64,000 nucleotides of DNA, taken from NCBI GenBank assembly GCA_050951365.1, contig JBMNIX010000002.1, positions 211,057-275,056 on the forward strand, in the 5' to 3' direction. The translations under genes were made by a program, and so were the position numbers. The notes under the pieces were generated by a model. The model was not told the origin of the DNA, made no database searches, and was given only the letters and a program-made list of their open reading frames with translations. Of the stretch, positions 25,350 to 34,244 are shown piece by piece. Within the stretch, counting starts at the first letter, position 1, and the number at the start of each line of letters is the position of its first letter. This DNA is from JAAYHG01 sp012735455 (GTDB lineage Bacteria > Bacillota > DTU030 > DUMP01).

Positions 25350-26699
25350 GTGAAACGAGGTCGTAGTGTCCGCACGATACTGCTCAATTTGGTTCTCTGC
25401 CTTGTAACGGTACTGACCTTGACAGGGGGGTTGGCCCAGGCTGCTCCTTACCAAGAGCTAGACCTCAGCTTTAGTGTCACCAGCCATGAGCCACCCGTGG
25501 TAAGTTCCAGCGGGCTTGCAGGAGGGGAGTTCTCCACCGGGGTCAACGAATTTAGCCTTGACTTGAGCGAGAGTGCCGGGAGTACATACGATGATGTCAG
25601 CTTTAGGGTTACTATGACGGGGTTGGCGTCCCAGAAAGAGGAGCTAAGACTAGAGCACCTTGACCCGGCTGGCTCCTGGGAGGTACTTGTCCCCGCCGGA
25701 ACCACTGACCTGGTGTACACCGTAGCGGCAGGCGACCTGGCGGCCCATGGGTCCCTTAGCGAGACTCTGCGTCTTTTCATCGGGGCCGGTTTGCGGGGTC
25801 AAACGCTTGCCGTCAAAGTGGCGGCGCTGCGTGCAGGCACCTCCATCCCAGGGGCCGAGGCGGATTATTCCCTTGTCGTTACAGGTCCATCCATAGGCTT
25901 GGGGGAGGAAGTGCCTGGAGACAGGACCTTCGGTATAGGCCAAGCTGCGCAGGTGGACCTGGAACTGGCCAACAACAGCAGCCGGGGATACAGTGGACTT
26001 ACCCCCGTCCTCACTATAAGCGGAGTGCCAACGGCAGTTCCCATAAGCGGTGCGAACGCCCTGACCATAGCCCAGGACATTAGCGGTGACGGCCGGTGGG
26101 AGCCGGTTTCACTTATCCGGGATACCGAAGGTAACATTGTTGCCCGGCTGGGCCCGCCGGGCGGGATCAACCTGGCTGGCGGAGAAGCCGCCTGCAGGCT
26201 GCCGCTAAAGATAACCTGGCCAGCCGGCAGCGCGGGTGCTTACACCTGGACTTGTTTCTTAATCCAAGATATGGGCACAGAAATTGAATGGTCGGTAGCA
26301 CAAGATGGTCTTGGAGATTTCACCGTGGCGAATGCGAACCCCGCCATTTCGTTATCAGCTGCTCAGCAAGGGTTCGGACCCATTCCGGTAGGTGAACGCT
26401 CAGCTACCCTTGTGGTCACCGTTACCAACACAGGCAATGTGCCGGAAAAAATCCAGGTCTGGGGCTCTGACACCTCTGATGGCAAGTATAAATTGGGGCT
26501 GGACTTCGCAGTGTTTGTCAACTACGGGACAAGCCAGGAATTCCTGCTGAGCACCGCCCCCCAATTTATCCCCAATTCAGTTTTGTCACCAGGTGAATCC
26601 TTAGACTTAAAGCTTCAACTTAAACCGCTGGCGGCACAAATGGTGGATGGAACTTATCACTTCCTTCTCAGAGTAGAAGCACAGGTGGCTCAGAATTAG
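25350..26699 (+). CDS. Secreted beta-rich protein of unknown function
   Basis: 449 residues from GTG 25350, which has GGAGG 8 bases upstream. Signal peptide ends LAQAAP. The mature protein is made of beta-sandwich-like segments; the last 120 residues have the look of an Ig-like/NEW3-type module (VVTVTNTGNVPEKIQVWGS, SPGESLDLKLQLKPL). No SLH domain or membrane anchor follows. The next gene, 9 bases later, codes for an SLH-like protein, so the two may form one surface complex. No enzyme motif is visible and I do not recognise the family. Confidence 0.72.
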   Translation: MKRGRSVRTILLNLVLCLVTVLTLTGGLAQAAPYQELDLSFSVTSHEPPVVSSSGLAGGEFSTGVNEFSLDLSESAGSTYDDVSFRVTMTGLASQKEELRLEHLDPAGSWEVLVPAGTTDLVYTVAAGDLAAHGSLSETLRLFIGAGLRGQTLAVKVAALRAGTSIPGAEADYSLVVTGPSIGLGEEVPGDRTFGIGQAAQVDLELANNSSRGYSGLTPVLTISGVPTAVPISGANALTIAQDISGDGRWEPVSLIRDTEGNIVARLGPPGGINLAGGEAACRLPLKITWPAGSAGAYTWTCFLIQDMGTEIEWSVAQDGLGDFTVANANPAISLSAAQQGFGPIPVGERSATLVVTVTNTGNVPEKIQVWGSDTSDGKYKLGLDFAVFVNYGTSQEFLLSTAPQFIPNSVLSPGESLDLKLQLKPLAAQMVDGTYHFLLRVEAQVAQN

Positions 26700-26708
26700 G
26701 AGAGAGAC

Positions 26709-27476
26709 ATGCTGTCCTTACGCAATATAAAGATGCACTTTAGTAACCCATACTTGTCCGCTAAGAGAGCGAGCGGCAGGGTCTTTGCCGCCGCTTTGGC
26801 AGGCTTGGTGGTTTGTTGGCTCGTCTTATTTGAGTTCAGCCTGACTGTGCAGGCTGTAGATCTTCCTCTCTCTTTTCAGGTAGTACCTGCGGCTGCAGAG
26901 CCGGGAGGCAGCAAACCGAAGAACCGGGATCCAGGTCCCGGTACCCTTCACCCTGCTTCCAGCACACCGGCAGCTGGTTACTACCCCTTGGATGTGTCCG
27001 GCCACTGGTCGCAGGTAGAGCTGGAGGCACTGAGTACCAGAGTAGACCTGGGATGTGCTGCTCCAGGACTTTTCTACCCAGACGAGCCTGTCACCAGCGC
27101 CGTGCTCTTGGACTGGCTGGGACAACTGCTCATGTCCAGGGAGGATGCCCTCCTTATTCTCCAGAGGGAGTCGACCCCGGTGGAACCGGAGCTAGCCCTT
27201 ACCCGCCAGGAGCTTATGGTAATGGCAGGTCGGGTTCTCCGCGCCCTTGAGCTTCTACCTGCCTTGGAAGGACACGAAGCTCATGCCATCCTCGGCTCCT
27301 ACCCGGATGCGGACCTCATTGAGCCCTGGGCCAGAGCCGATGTGGAGTTGGCCCTGCGTGCAGGCCTTATCCGGGGTCGGCCTGGGCCTCAGTTGGCCCC
27401 GCAGGAGGTGGCGACCCGGGCTGAGGGTGCGGCAGTCTTAAGCCGTCTCGCTGTTCTTTATCTTGAACTAGAGTAG
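26709..27476 (+). CDS. Divergent SLH-domain surface protein
   Basis: 255 residues. Long N-terminal hydrophobic segment (AAALAGLVVCWLVLFEFSL) as signal or anchor, a Pro/Gly-rich stretch, then about 170 residues of degenerate SLH domains: DVSGHWSQVELEALS, FYPDEPVTSAVLLDWL, then SYPDADLIEPWARADVELAL and TRAEGAAVLSRL. SLH domains bind pyruvylated wall polymers. SD AGGAGAGA immediately precedes ATG 26709. Likely an operon with the secreted protein just upstream; a strong terminator follows. Confidence 0.75.
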   Translation: MLSLRNIKMHFSNPYLSAKRASGRVFAAALAGLVVCWLVLFEFSLTVQAVDLPLSFQVVPAAAEPGGSKPKNRDPGPGTLHPASSTPAAGYYPLDVSGHWSQVELEALSTRVDLGCAAPGLFYPDEPVTSAVLLDWLGQLLMSREDALLILQRESTPVEPELALTRQELMVMAGRVLRALELLPALEGHEAHAILGSYPDADLIEPWARADVELALRAGLIRGRPGPQLAPQEVATRAEGAAVLSRLAVLYLELE

Positions 27477-27516
27477 GTGAGGGGATTCCGGTAGCCCTGC
27501 CAAAAAGGCAAGCAAA

Positions 27517-27547
27517 AAAGGGTGGACCCCTAAGGTCCACCCTTTCT
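27517..27547. terminator. Bidirectional terminator
   Basis: AAGGGTGGACC, loop CCTAA, GGTCCACCCTT, with T runs on both strands. It separates the convergent SLH gene and the GH18 gene. Confidence 0.85.
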
Positions 27548-27554
27548 ACTTGCG

Positions 27555-29042
27555 TTATCTAATCTCAAACTTAGAACCCAGCACATCCCAGAACTTGGGA
27601 TCCTCGAAACCCAAACGCCATAGAGCGACGCCGCCCAGCTCGTACCTTGCCGCCAAGTCCAGCTTACCAGCCAGGCTGGAGGCGTTTTCAAACCAAACCT
27701 CCCGGGCGTAAGAACCGGGCCAGTAGGTAAAGTAAGGGCTTTGTGAAGCTGCATCCCACTTGATACTGGCACCGTAACGCCGGGCCAGGGCCGTGGCCTC
27801 GGTGGAGGTCACAGCGCGTCCGCCGTATCCGCCGGCGGGCCAGTCATAGCCGTAGGCAGCGAGGCCTAAACGGATCTTCTCGGCCGGGATTTCCTTTACA
27901 GCGTATTTTATCACCTGTTCCACCCAGCCCAGGGATGCCACGGGACCGGCCGCCCCGCCGCTCCAGTGTTCATCGTAGGTCATGATCATGATAGCGTCGG
28001 CCAGTTCGCCCAGGGCACGGTAGTCGAACGCGCCGGACCAAGCGTTTGTCTTGTCGTCCCATGTCTTAGCCGGTACCGAGAGGGTGACCTGCAGTCCCTT
28101 CGGCCGCAGCTCTGCGGCCAGCTCACCCACAAAGGCGGTGTAGCTGTCGCGGTCGGTGGCGGGAACATTTTCAAAATCGATGTTAACCCCGCTGTAGCCG
28201 CCCTCTTGTACCAGTTTGCTGATATTTTGAACAGTGGTTTTTCGCAGCGCACGGTTGGTGAGTACCGCGTGCACAAGGTCTCTGTCAAAGTTGCCACCCG
28301 CCGTGATGTTGTGCACCAGGGCGAGAACCGGTTTGTCTGCCTTCCGGGCTGCTGTCTTCAGTTCAGTGAAGGGTCGCCCCGAGAGGCTGCCGTCCCAGTT
28401 AATGTTGTAGGCGAAGGCTGCTATGGTGGAGATATTGTCCTTGTAGGCACTGAAGGACTGATAGGAGAGATCGTCCCCGGCAAAGTACTCAACATAGTAG
28501 CCCACCACGTCCAGGCCCTGTCTCTTATCTATTGGCCCGGTTGGAGGGGGAGTTGGTGTTTCCGCCAGCGGGGGAGTAGAGAAACTGCGCGGTATAGCCA
28601 GGGCTTGTCCAGGGTAGATCCACTCGGAGGTTAGACCGTTGGCTTTCGAAATGTCGTCCACTGTTGTGCCATAGCGCAGGGCTATAAAGTACAAGCTATC
28701 GCCCGGCTGGACTATGTACCGGACAAAAGATGCCCCTGAACGGGAAGGGGTGCTCAGGGCCTTGGACAGAGCCGCATAGGTGGCTGCACCAACTATTCCG
28801 TCCACCTGCAGCCCCTGGCTGGCCTGAAATCTACGCACCGCCTGTTCAGTGCGATAACCAAAATCCCCGTCCACTGGACCAGGGGAGTACCCTAGTCTGC
28901 TCAAGGCGGCTTGCAGCTCCGATACATCATCTCCTTTGATGCCGCTGTAAAGGAGGCGGGTACCAAAAGGTGCAGCAGAAGCTGGAAGGGCCAGTGCCAG
29001 AATACAGAGAATGACCACAAGTGCTGCAGCTTTTCTCTTCAT
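27555..29042 (-). CDS. Secreted LysM/GH18 peptidoglycan hydrolase (YaaH-like)
   Basis: 495 residues. Signal peptide 1-23; peptidoglycan-binding domain 1 (about 33-95: DDVSELQAALSRLGYSPGPVD); LysM (about 108-152: YIVQPGDSLYFIALRYGTT); Pro-rich linker; GH18 barrel (about 175-490) with catalytic-loop SGVNIDFENVP and IMIMTYDEHWSGG. The single acid Glu of the D-x-x-D-x-E motif is kept while the preceding Asp positions are partly changed, as in YaaH/YdhD spore cortex enzymes, which act as N-acetylglucosaminidase-type hydrolases. The role is germination or wall turnover. SD TAGGAGG before ATG 29042. Confidence 0.9.
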   Translation of the reverse strand: MKRKAAALVVILCILALALPASAAPFGTRLLYSGIKGDDVSELQAALSRLGYSPGPVDGDFGYRTEQAVRRFQASQGLQVDGIVGAATYAALSKALSTPSRSGASFVRYIVQPGDSLYFIALRYGTTVDDISKANGLTSEWIYPGQALAIPRSFSTPPLAETPTPPPTGPIDKRQGLDVVGYYVEYFAGDDLSYQSFSAYKDNISTIAAFAYNINWDGSLSGRPFTELKTAARKADKPVLALVHNITAGGNFDRDLVHAVLTNRALRKTTVQNISKLVQEGGYSGVNIDFENVPATDRDSYTAFVGELAAELRPKGLQVTLSVPAKTWDDKTNAWSGAFDYRALGELADAIMIMTYDEHWSGGAAGPVASLGWVEQVIKYAVKEIPAEKIRLGLAAYGYDWPAGGYGGRAVTSTEATALARRYGASIKWDAASQSPYFTYWPGSYAREVWFENASSLAGKLDLAARYELGGVALWRLGFEDPKFWDVLGSKFEIR

Positions 29043-29193
29043 TTTTATCCTCCTAGGTGTGAGTGTTCATGTCTTTCTTTCTCTAGCTATGGCAAAGGCA
29101 ACAAAAAGGACACAGTGTTCCCGCTAAGTACGGTCATTATAACCTGCCGGGGGCGGCACTGTCACTGTGATAAAACTGGCAGGGCCCGTCCCA

Positions 29194-29238
29194 AGGAAAA
29201 AAGAAAGGCGCCAGCGGCAGGTACTTACCAGCTGGCGC
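29194..29238 (-). terminator. Terminator of the PBP gene (minus strand)
   Basis: On the minus strand GCGCCAGC and GCTGGCGC pair across a 15-base loop, followed by CTTTCTTTTTTCC. The remaining gap 29043-29274 shows nothing else. Confidence 0.75.
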
Positions 29239-29274
29239 AATTTATTACACCCATGGTAACGGGAGGAAAAGTTG

Positions 29275-31344
29275 TTACTCCGGTGCAGGTTCCAGATGAT
29301 CTGATTCTGTTATTGGTGTCTCTATCGGTGTTTCCGTGGAGGGTTGTTCGGGTTCTGGCAGGCTAAATGGCCAGGGGATCTGCCAATTACTCCACGGGGT
29401 GTGGATATTGCAGGGTTGCCAGGGTTGAGTTCCCTGGATAAACACTTCATTGTATACGCTTTCCTGCGGGCACCACTGCGTGGCCAGTAGCCCTGACTCG
29501 CTGCAGATTTCCACCTCTGCGATGCCGGCTGGCCGCGTGAACTCCCGTACCGGCTTATCCTGCAGGGCGGTCTTCATGAAATTGGCGAAAATAGGCGCGG
29601 CGAGGCCGCCACCGGTGCCAAAGATGTCCCGGGCAGGCTCGTCGTTGCCCACGTAAACCGCCGCCACCAGGTCCGGGGTGTAGCCCACGAACCACGCGTT
29701 GCCCAGGCTGGTACCCGTCTTTCCTGCCACCGGCCGCTCCACGGTTCTACCCACTACACTGGCTGTGCCACCCGGCTTTGTCACGTCCTGCAAAATACTG
29801 CTAATGATATACGTGGCGCGCTCATCGGCGGCCTTCTGTACGTTGGGGCGGTGCTCCTCCAGCACCTGGCCGAAACGGTTTTCCACCCTGAGTATGGCGA
29901 GCGGCTCAACCCGCTTGCCGCCGTTGGCAAAGGGCGCGAAGGCTGCTGCCATCTCCAGGAGGGTTATCTCGTTAGTACCAAGGACAGAAGAAAGATGGGG
30001 TGCCAGTTTGCTCCGGATACCCAGGTTGTGGGCAGTGGCGATGCCCTTGGCAGGGCCCAACTCGTAGTTGAGGCGGGCGGAAACCACGTTATCCGAAATT
30101 CTTAGCGCCTCGCGCAGGGTGAGGGGGCGCCAATGGTAGTCCTCATTGCCGTAGTCGGTAGGGGTCCAGGGCGGTTGTCCTGTCACCGGCAGGGCGATGG
30201 GTTCACATACAAGGGTACTGACTGCGGTGTAGCCGTTCTCTATAGCCGCTAAATAGACGAAGGGCTTAAAAGCAGACCCTGGCTGCCTGGGGGCCAAAGC
30301 CCGGTTAAGCTGGGTTTCGGAAAAGTCCCGCCCGCCAATAAAGGCCCGGATAGCACCGTTTGTTGGATCCAGCGCCACCAGGGCCCCTTGTGGTTGGGTG
30401 ACGCCGCGGGCATCCCGGAAGGACACCGGCAGCCCCTGAAGAAAGGCCTCTTCAGCGGCGCTTTGCATGTTGAGGTCCAAGGTGGTGTAGATGTTAAGCC
30501 CGCCTTTGCGCAGCACGTCGGCCTCGTAGCGCTCCTCCAACTGCTGTACCACGTAGTCCACAAAGTAGGGAGCCCGGCCGGCCCTCTCTTTTAGGCCGAC
30601 CAGGCGCAGGGGTTCTCTATTGGCTGCCTCTGCCTCCTCCGGCGTGATGTAGCCCAGTTCCGCCATGCGATTCAAGACCACCTCTCGCCTTTCCAAGGCA
30701 GCTGAAGGATCAATATAAGGCGAGTAGCGGCCCGGGACGCGCAGCACCCCGGCCAACAGGGCCGATTCTGCCAGGGTTAGGTCCCGGACAGACTTGCCAA
30801 AATAGGTCTGTGACGCTACCTCTGCCCCGTAGGCACCGTGGCCGAAGTAGATAGCATTGAGATACATGCGCAGGATCTGCTCTTTAGAGTAACGGGCCTC
30901 CAGCTTCAGGGTAAGAAGCAGCTCCCGCAGCTTGCGCTCAAAGGTGCGTTCCGGTGTTAAGTACAGATTTTTGGCCAGTTGCTGGGTGATGGTGCTGCCG
31001 CCTTCCACTACCCGGCCGGCCTTAAGGTTCCGGTACGTTGCCCGGGCTATGGCTATCGGATCCACCCCGAAGTGTTCGTAGAAACGGGAGTCTTCAATAG
31101 CCACCACAGCATCGCGGAAGTGGGCGGCCATGTCCGTTAGGGCTGCCTCCACGCGGTTCTCCTGGCTGTAGAGGCTGGCGATTAGCTTGCCGTTGACGTC
31201 AAAGACCCGGCTGGACAGAGGAACGTCGGCTGGGGGCAAGGGGCTGGCCAGCACGTAAACCCCCAGGGCAATAATAAGAAATAATACTACACCAACGGTA
31301 ATCTTAAGCAGCGTGACTTGTCTCATACGCAGATGTTTAGGCAT
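29275..31344 (-). CDS. Class A penicillin-binding protein (PBP1A-like)
   Basis: 689 residues. Short cytoplasmic tail, one membrane helix (about 13-33), GT51 glycosyltransferase domain with EDSRFYEHFGVDP and GGSTITQQLAKNLYL, then the transpeptidase with SxxK GSAFKPF, SxN SDN and KTGTS. The C-terminal 60 residues are a Pro/Glu/Thr-rich tail after two Cys-containing segments (EICSESGLLATQWC), which are common in clostridial PBP1A. It polymerises and cross-links peptidoglycan on the outer membrane face. SD GGGAGAGAGG precedes ATG 31344. Confidence 0.96.
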   Translation of the reverse strand: MPKHLRMRQVTLLKITVGVVLFLIIALGVYVLASPLPPADVPLSSRVFDVNGKLIASLYSQENRVEAALTDMAAHFRDAVVAIEDSRFYEHFGVDPIAIARATYRNLKAGRVVEGGSTITQQLAKNLYLTPERTFERKLRELLLTLKLEARYSKEQILRMYLNAIYFGHGAYGAEVASQTYFGKSVRDLTLAESALLAGVLRVPGRYSPYIDPSAALERREVVLNRMAELGYITPEEAEAANREPLRLVGLKERAGRAPYFVDYVVQQLEERYEADVLRKGGLNIYTTLDLNMQSAAEEAFLQGLPVSFRDARGVTQPQGALVALDPTNGAIRAFIGGRDFSETQLNRALAPRQPGSAFKPFVYLAAIENGYTAVSTLVCEPIALPVTGQPPWTPTDYGNEDYHWRPLTLREALRISDNVVSARLNYELGPAKGIATAHNLGIRSKLAPHLSSVLGTNEITLLEMAAAFAPFANGGKRVEPLAILRVENRFGQVLEEHRPNVQKAADERATYIISSILQDVTKPGGTASVVGRTVERPVAGKTGTSLGNAWFVGYTPDLVAAVYVGNDEPARDIFGTGGGLAAPIFANFMKTALQDKPVREFTRPAGIAEVEICSESGLLATQWCPQESVYNEVFIQGTQPWQPCNIHTPWSNWQIPWPFSLPEPEQPSTETPIETPITESDHLEPAPE

Positions 31345-31548
31345 GTTAACCTCTCTCCCTTTTCCCCGGCCTTTTCATAGTATTGCCTCCCCTGGAAAAA
31401 CTATGCAGATACTCGGCCGCTGGAAGGAAATGAGGTTTTGTCGGCGAATATACTGCTGGCCCTTTAGTTTCTCCCGTCAGAGTAAGGAACAGCCGTAGTC
31501 TGTGATTTAAAGTCTTAACATTAGCCCGAGGAGAGAAGGGGGAAGCCT

Positions 31549-32475
31549 ATGTCACCGAAGGTTGTTGTGGCGCTGCTTTATGTGATCACCGTGTGGGGCG
31601 GATCCTTCCCTGTGGCCAAGCTGGCTCTCAGCCAGATAAGTCCCATAAACCTGGCCACGGTGCGCTTCACTGTGGCCAGCATCCTCTTTATTCCTGTGCT
31701 CCTCCTGAGCCAAAAGCGTCGGGGCGAGCCACTGCCGATCCCCAAGGGAAGGGACATTCTTGCCCTGAACGGGCTAGCCCTTCTCGGCGTTACCACCTAT
31801 TTTATGGTGCAGTACACGGCTGTGAGCCTTACCACCGCTTCTAATGCAGGGCTCATTGTGGCCATCTCACCCCTCTTTGCCGCTTTGTTTGCAGCCCTGT
31901 TTTTTCATGAGCCCCTGACCACCCGTAAACTTTTGGGTATAGCTCTTGCTATCCTTGGTGTGGCAACTGTCAGCAGCCGCGGTACCTTCGAGTTTTCTTT
32001 TGGCAACAAGAGCATGGCAGGCGACCTGCTCATGGTGGTGAACGCTTTGTGTTGGGCGTTGTTTTCTATTCTTGGCAAAAAGATGATGCAACGGTACTCG
32101 CCCCTGGTCACCACTTTTTACATCACCATCTTTGGTACCCTCTGGTTTTATCCAATGGCTCTTCCTCTGGGTGTCCTACAGGAGGCGGCAAACCTTAACG
32201 CTGCGGGCTGGGCTGCGGTGGTGTTTCTTGGAGCCTTTTGCTCTGTAGCTGCCTACTACTTTTGGTACTGGGGGCTATCTCAAATGGAGGCCAGCCGGGT
32301 GGCTGTGTTTCAGTATCTTCAGCCCCTGGTTTCGTTTGGACTTTCCGCTGTAATGCTGGGCGAAAAAATCAACCCGGCCACCGTTCTCGGAGCCGTTCTT
32401 ATTATCTCCGGGGTGATTCTTGTCACACGCGCGCCGCAGGTTCAAATAGAGAGCAAGGTACGGGCCAATGCCTAA
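31549..32475 (+). CDS. DMT-superfamily (EamA) transporter
   Basis: 308 residues, ten membrane helices in two EamA repeats: WGGSFPVAKLALSQISP at the start of the first and NALCWALFSILGKKMM at the start of the second. EamA proteins often export amino acids or metabolites; the substrate is unknown. SD AGAAGGGGGAAG before ATG 31549. The next gene, a D-aminoacylase-like enzyme, starts 16 bases after its stop, so they are co-transcribed, and the lysine-riboswitch transporters follow. Confidence 0.88.
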   Translation: MSPKVVVALLYVITVWGGSFPVAKLALSQISPINLATVRFTVASILFIPVLLLSQKRRGEPLPIPKGRDILALNGLALLGVTTYFMVQYTAVSLTTASNAGLIVAISPLFAALFAALFFHEPLTTRKLLGIALAILGVATVSSRGTFEFSFGNKSMAGDLLMVVNALCWALFSILGKKMMQRYSPLVTTFYITIFGTLWFYPMALPLGVLQEAANLNAAGWAAVVFLGAFCSVAAYYFWYWGLSQMEASRVAVFQYLQPLVSFGLSAVMLGEKINPATVLGAVLIISGVILVTRAPQVQIESKVRANA

Positions 32476-32491
32476 TTTTGGGGGTGGTACA

Positions 32492-33856
32492 ATGTTGGAC
32501 TTAGTAATCGAGAATGTCGTCTTTGCCGACCCGGCGGAAAAGATCACAGGCACCGGGTCTGTGGGAATAAAGGCCGGGCGCATTGCAGTCCTGAGCCGCG
32601 GCTCCCTCAGCGGTCGGCGCACCATTGACGGCCGGGGCCTTACCCTGGCTCCAGGTTTTATCGACATCCACATGCATGAGGATCTTCTCGCAGCAACGGC
32701 CTCCGGCAAAGCCATCCCAGAAGAGATGGCTGCCTGTCAGGTGCGCATGGGTGTTACCACCTCCGTGGGCGGAAACTGCGGGCTCGGAACTGGCCGCCTG
32801 GAGGAGTATTTTGGCCAGCTTGAGCGCCAGGGCAGCCTGGTCAACTATGCTTCCTTTGTGGGTTACACCGCCCTGCGGCACGAGCTTGGCATCAAGGACG
32901 AGTACCACGCTGCCAGTTCTGCCGAGCTGGAAAAACTGAAGGAAATGGCGCGGGCAGGTCTTAAGGCTGGGGCCGCTGGCATCTCCTTTGGTATTGAGTA
33001 CACGCCAGGCTCCACCACGGAGGAGCTGCTTGACGTGGCCTCTGTAGCCAAGGAGTTTCCGAACCGCCTGCTTGCAGCTCACTTCCGTTCGGATGCAGGA
33101 GACGCCCTTCCTTCCATAAAGGAGATGATCTGCCTGGGCCGGGAGACAGGCCTGCCTTTTCAGATTTCCCATCTAGGGAGCTGTGCCGCCTACGGGATGA
33201 TGTCTGAGGCACTGGATCTTATCTCCGCTGCCGCTGCCCAGGGAGACGGCATCCTGGCGGACTGCTATCCGTATGCAGCTTTTTGCAGCTTCATCGGCGC
33301 TGCTTTTTTCGGTGGCGATTGTTTTGAACGTTGGGGTGTAGACCACGGTGCTATTCAGGTTGCCGAGGGCCCCTACGCCGGAGAACGCTGCGACCGCGCA
33401 CTCTTTGAGAAGCTGCGGCGAGAAGCTCCCGACACCCTGGTGGTGGCCTTTGTTATGCGCGAAGACGAGGTCCTGGAGTGCTTGAACCATCCGTTAGTCT
33501 TGGTGGCGAGCGATGCGCTTCTGCACAACGGCCAGGGTCACCCGCGCAGCGCCGGTACCTTTCCACGGGTCCTGGGCCGCTTTGTGCGCGAAGGTAAGGT
33601 AGCCTTCAGCGCCGCCCTGCGGCAGATGACTCTGGCCCCGGCCGAGCGTCTTGGCCTCAAGGATCGTGGCCGTTTGGAGGAAGGTGCCTGGGCAGACCTG
33701 GTTCTCTTTGATCCTGCCACACTGGTGGATAAAGCCACCTTCGAATCCCCAACCTCACCGCCAGTCGGGATTGAACTCGTGCTGGTCAATGGCGAGATTG
33801 TCCTCCAGCACGGCATCCTCACCGGTGCTCACCCCGGCCACATCCTGCGCTGGTAG
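32492..33856 (+). CDS. Amidohydrolase, N-acyl-D-amino-acid deacylase-like
   Basis: 454 residues. Metal-dependent amidohydrolase fold: small N-terminal beta domain (LDLVIENVVFADP), then APGFIDIHMHED (HxH), VTTSVGGNCGLG typical of D-aminoacylases, AHFRSD and QISHLG His residues, and VASDALLHN (Asp). The Lys/Cys bridging position expected after the HxH was not assigned. The family releases free amino acids from N-acyl-D-amino acids or from dihydropyrimidinase-like substrates. Start ATG 32492, with GGGGGTGG upstream; the frame open to 32468 overlaps the transporter stop and is not used. Neighbouring lysine-regulated genes suggest it feeds amino acid salvage, by inference. Confidence 0.82.
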   Translation: MLDLVIENVVFADPAEKITGTGSVGIKAGRIAVLSRGSLSGRRTIDGRGLTLAPGFIDIHMHEDLLAATASGKAIPEEMAACQVRMGVTTSVGGNCGLGTGRLEEYFGQLERQGSLVNYASFVGYTALRHELGIKDEYHAASSAELEKLKEMARAGLKAGAAGISFGIEYTPGSTTEELLDVASVAKEFPNRLLAAHFRSDAGDALPSIKEMICLGRETGLPFQISHLGSCAAYGMMSEALDLISAAAAQGDGILADCYPYAAFCSFIGAAFFGGDCFERWGVDHGAIQVAEGPYAGERCDRALFEKLRREAPDTLVVAFVMREDEVLECLNHPLVLVASDALLHNGQGHPRSAGTFPRVLGRFVREGKVAFSAALRQMTLAPAERLGLKDRGRLEEGAWADLVLFDPATLVDKATFESPTSPPVGIELVLVNGEIVLQHGILTGAHPGHILRW

Positions 33857-33890
33857 ATCGGACTTCCTCGCCCTTTTTAGCAAAATATTA

Positions 33891-33919
33891 TTGACAGTAC
33901 ACTGATCCAATGTTATTAT
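33891..33919 (+). promoter_or_regulatory. Sigma-A promoter of the first lysine-riboswitch transcript
   Basis: Perfect TTGACA (33891-33896), 17-base spacer, TATTAT (33914-33919). Confidence 0.8.
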
Positions 33920-33980
33920 CAAGCCGGCTTCTGCATGATAATACAATCTACGATATGCCTCATCTCAGCCTGTTTACTGA

Positions 33981-34164
33981 GGTGGGGTAGAGGTGCGGTG
34001 GTCAATAGTACCCATCCCGAGCAGGGCAGCTATGAGGGATGGCGAAAGGGGCAACCGCCGAAGCCGGACACTGGCCCCCAGCGTCCGAGCTGGGTCGGTA
34101 GCGAACAGCTACCGGACTGTCACCGGAAGCTGTCCCCAGGCCTCCGGTGATGAGCTATCTCACC
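33981..34164 (+). ncRNA. Lysine riboswitch (L box) 1
   Basis: P1 pairs GGTGGGGTAG (33981-33990) with CTATCTCACC (34155-34164). Conserved core elements in order: AGAGGTGCG, TAGTAC, GCGAAAGGGGC, AACCGCCGAAG, GGACTGTCACC and the GAGCTATC close. Binding of lysine favours the terminator that follows. It controls the YfcC-type transporter at 34245. An additional outer pairing, CTCATCTC (33959-33966) with GGGATGAG (34177-34184), encloses the aptamer. Confidence 0.95.
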
Positions 34165-34192
34165 GTAGGGGAAGGAGGGATGAGTCCAGCTT

Positions 34193-34222
34193 AAGCCAGG
34201 ACAAGCCCTGGCTTTATTTCTT
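34193..34222 (+). terminator. Expression-platform terminator of lysine riboswitch 1
   Basis: AAGCCAGG, loop ACAAGC, CCTGGCTT, then TATTTCTTA. It sits between the aptamer and the SD of the transporter gene. Confidence 0.8.
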
Positions 34223-34244
34223 AAGTAGCGGAAGGAGGAGAAAC

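Noticed and set aside
33993..34244. N-terminal extension of the YfcC-type protein
   Set aside because: This segment is the lysine riboswitch and its terminator; the true start is ATG 34245.
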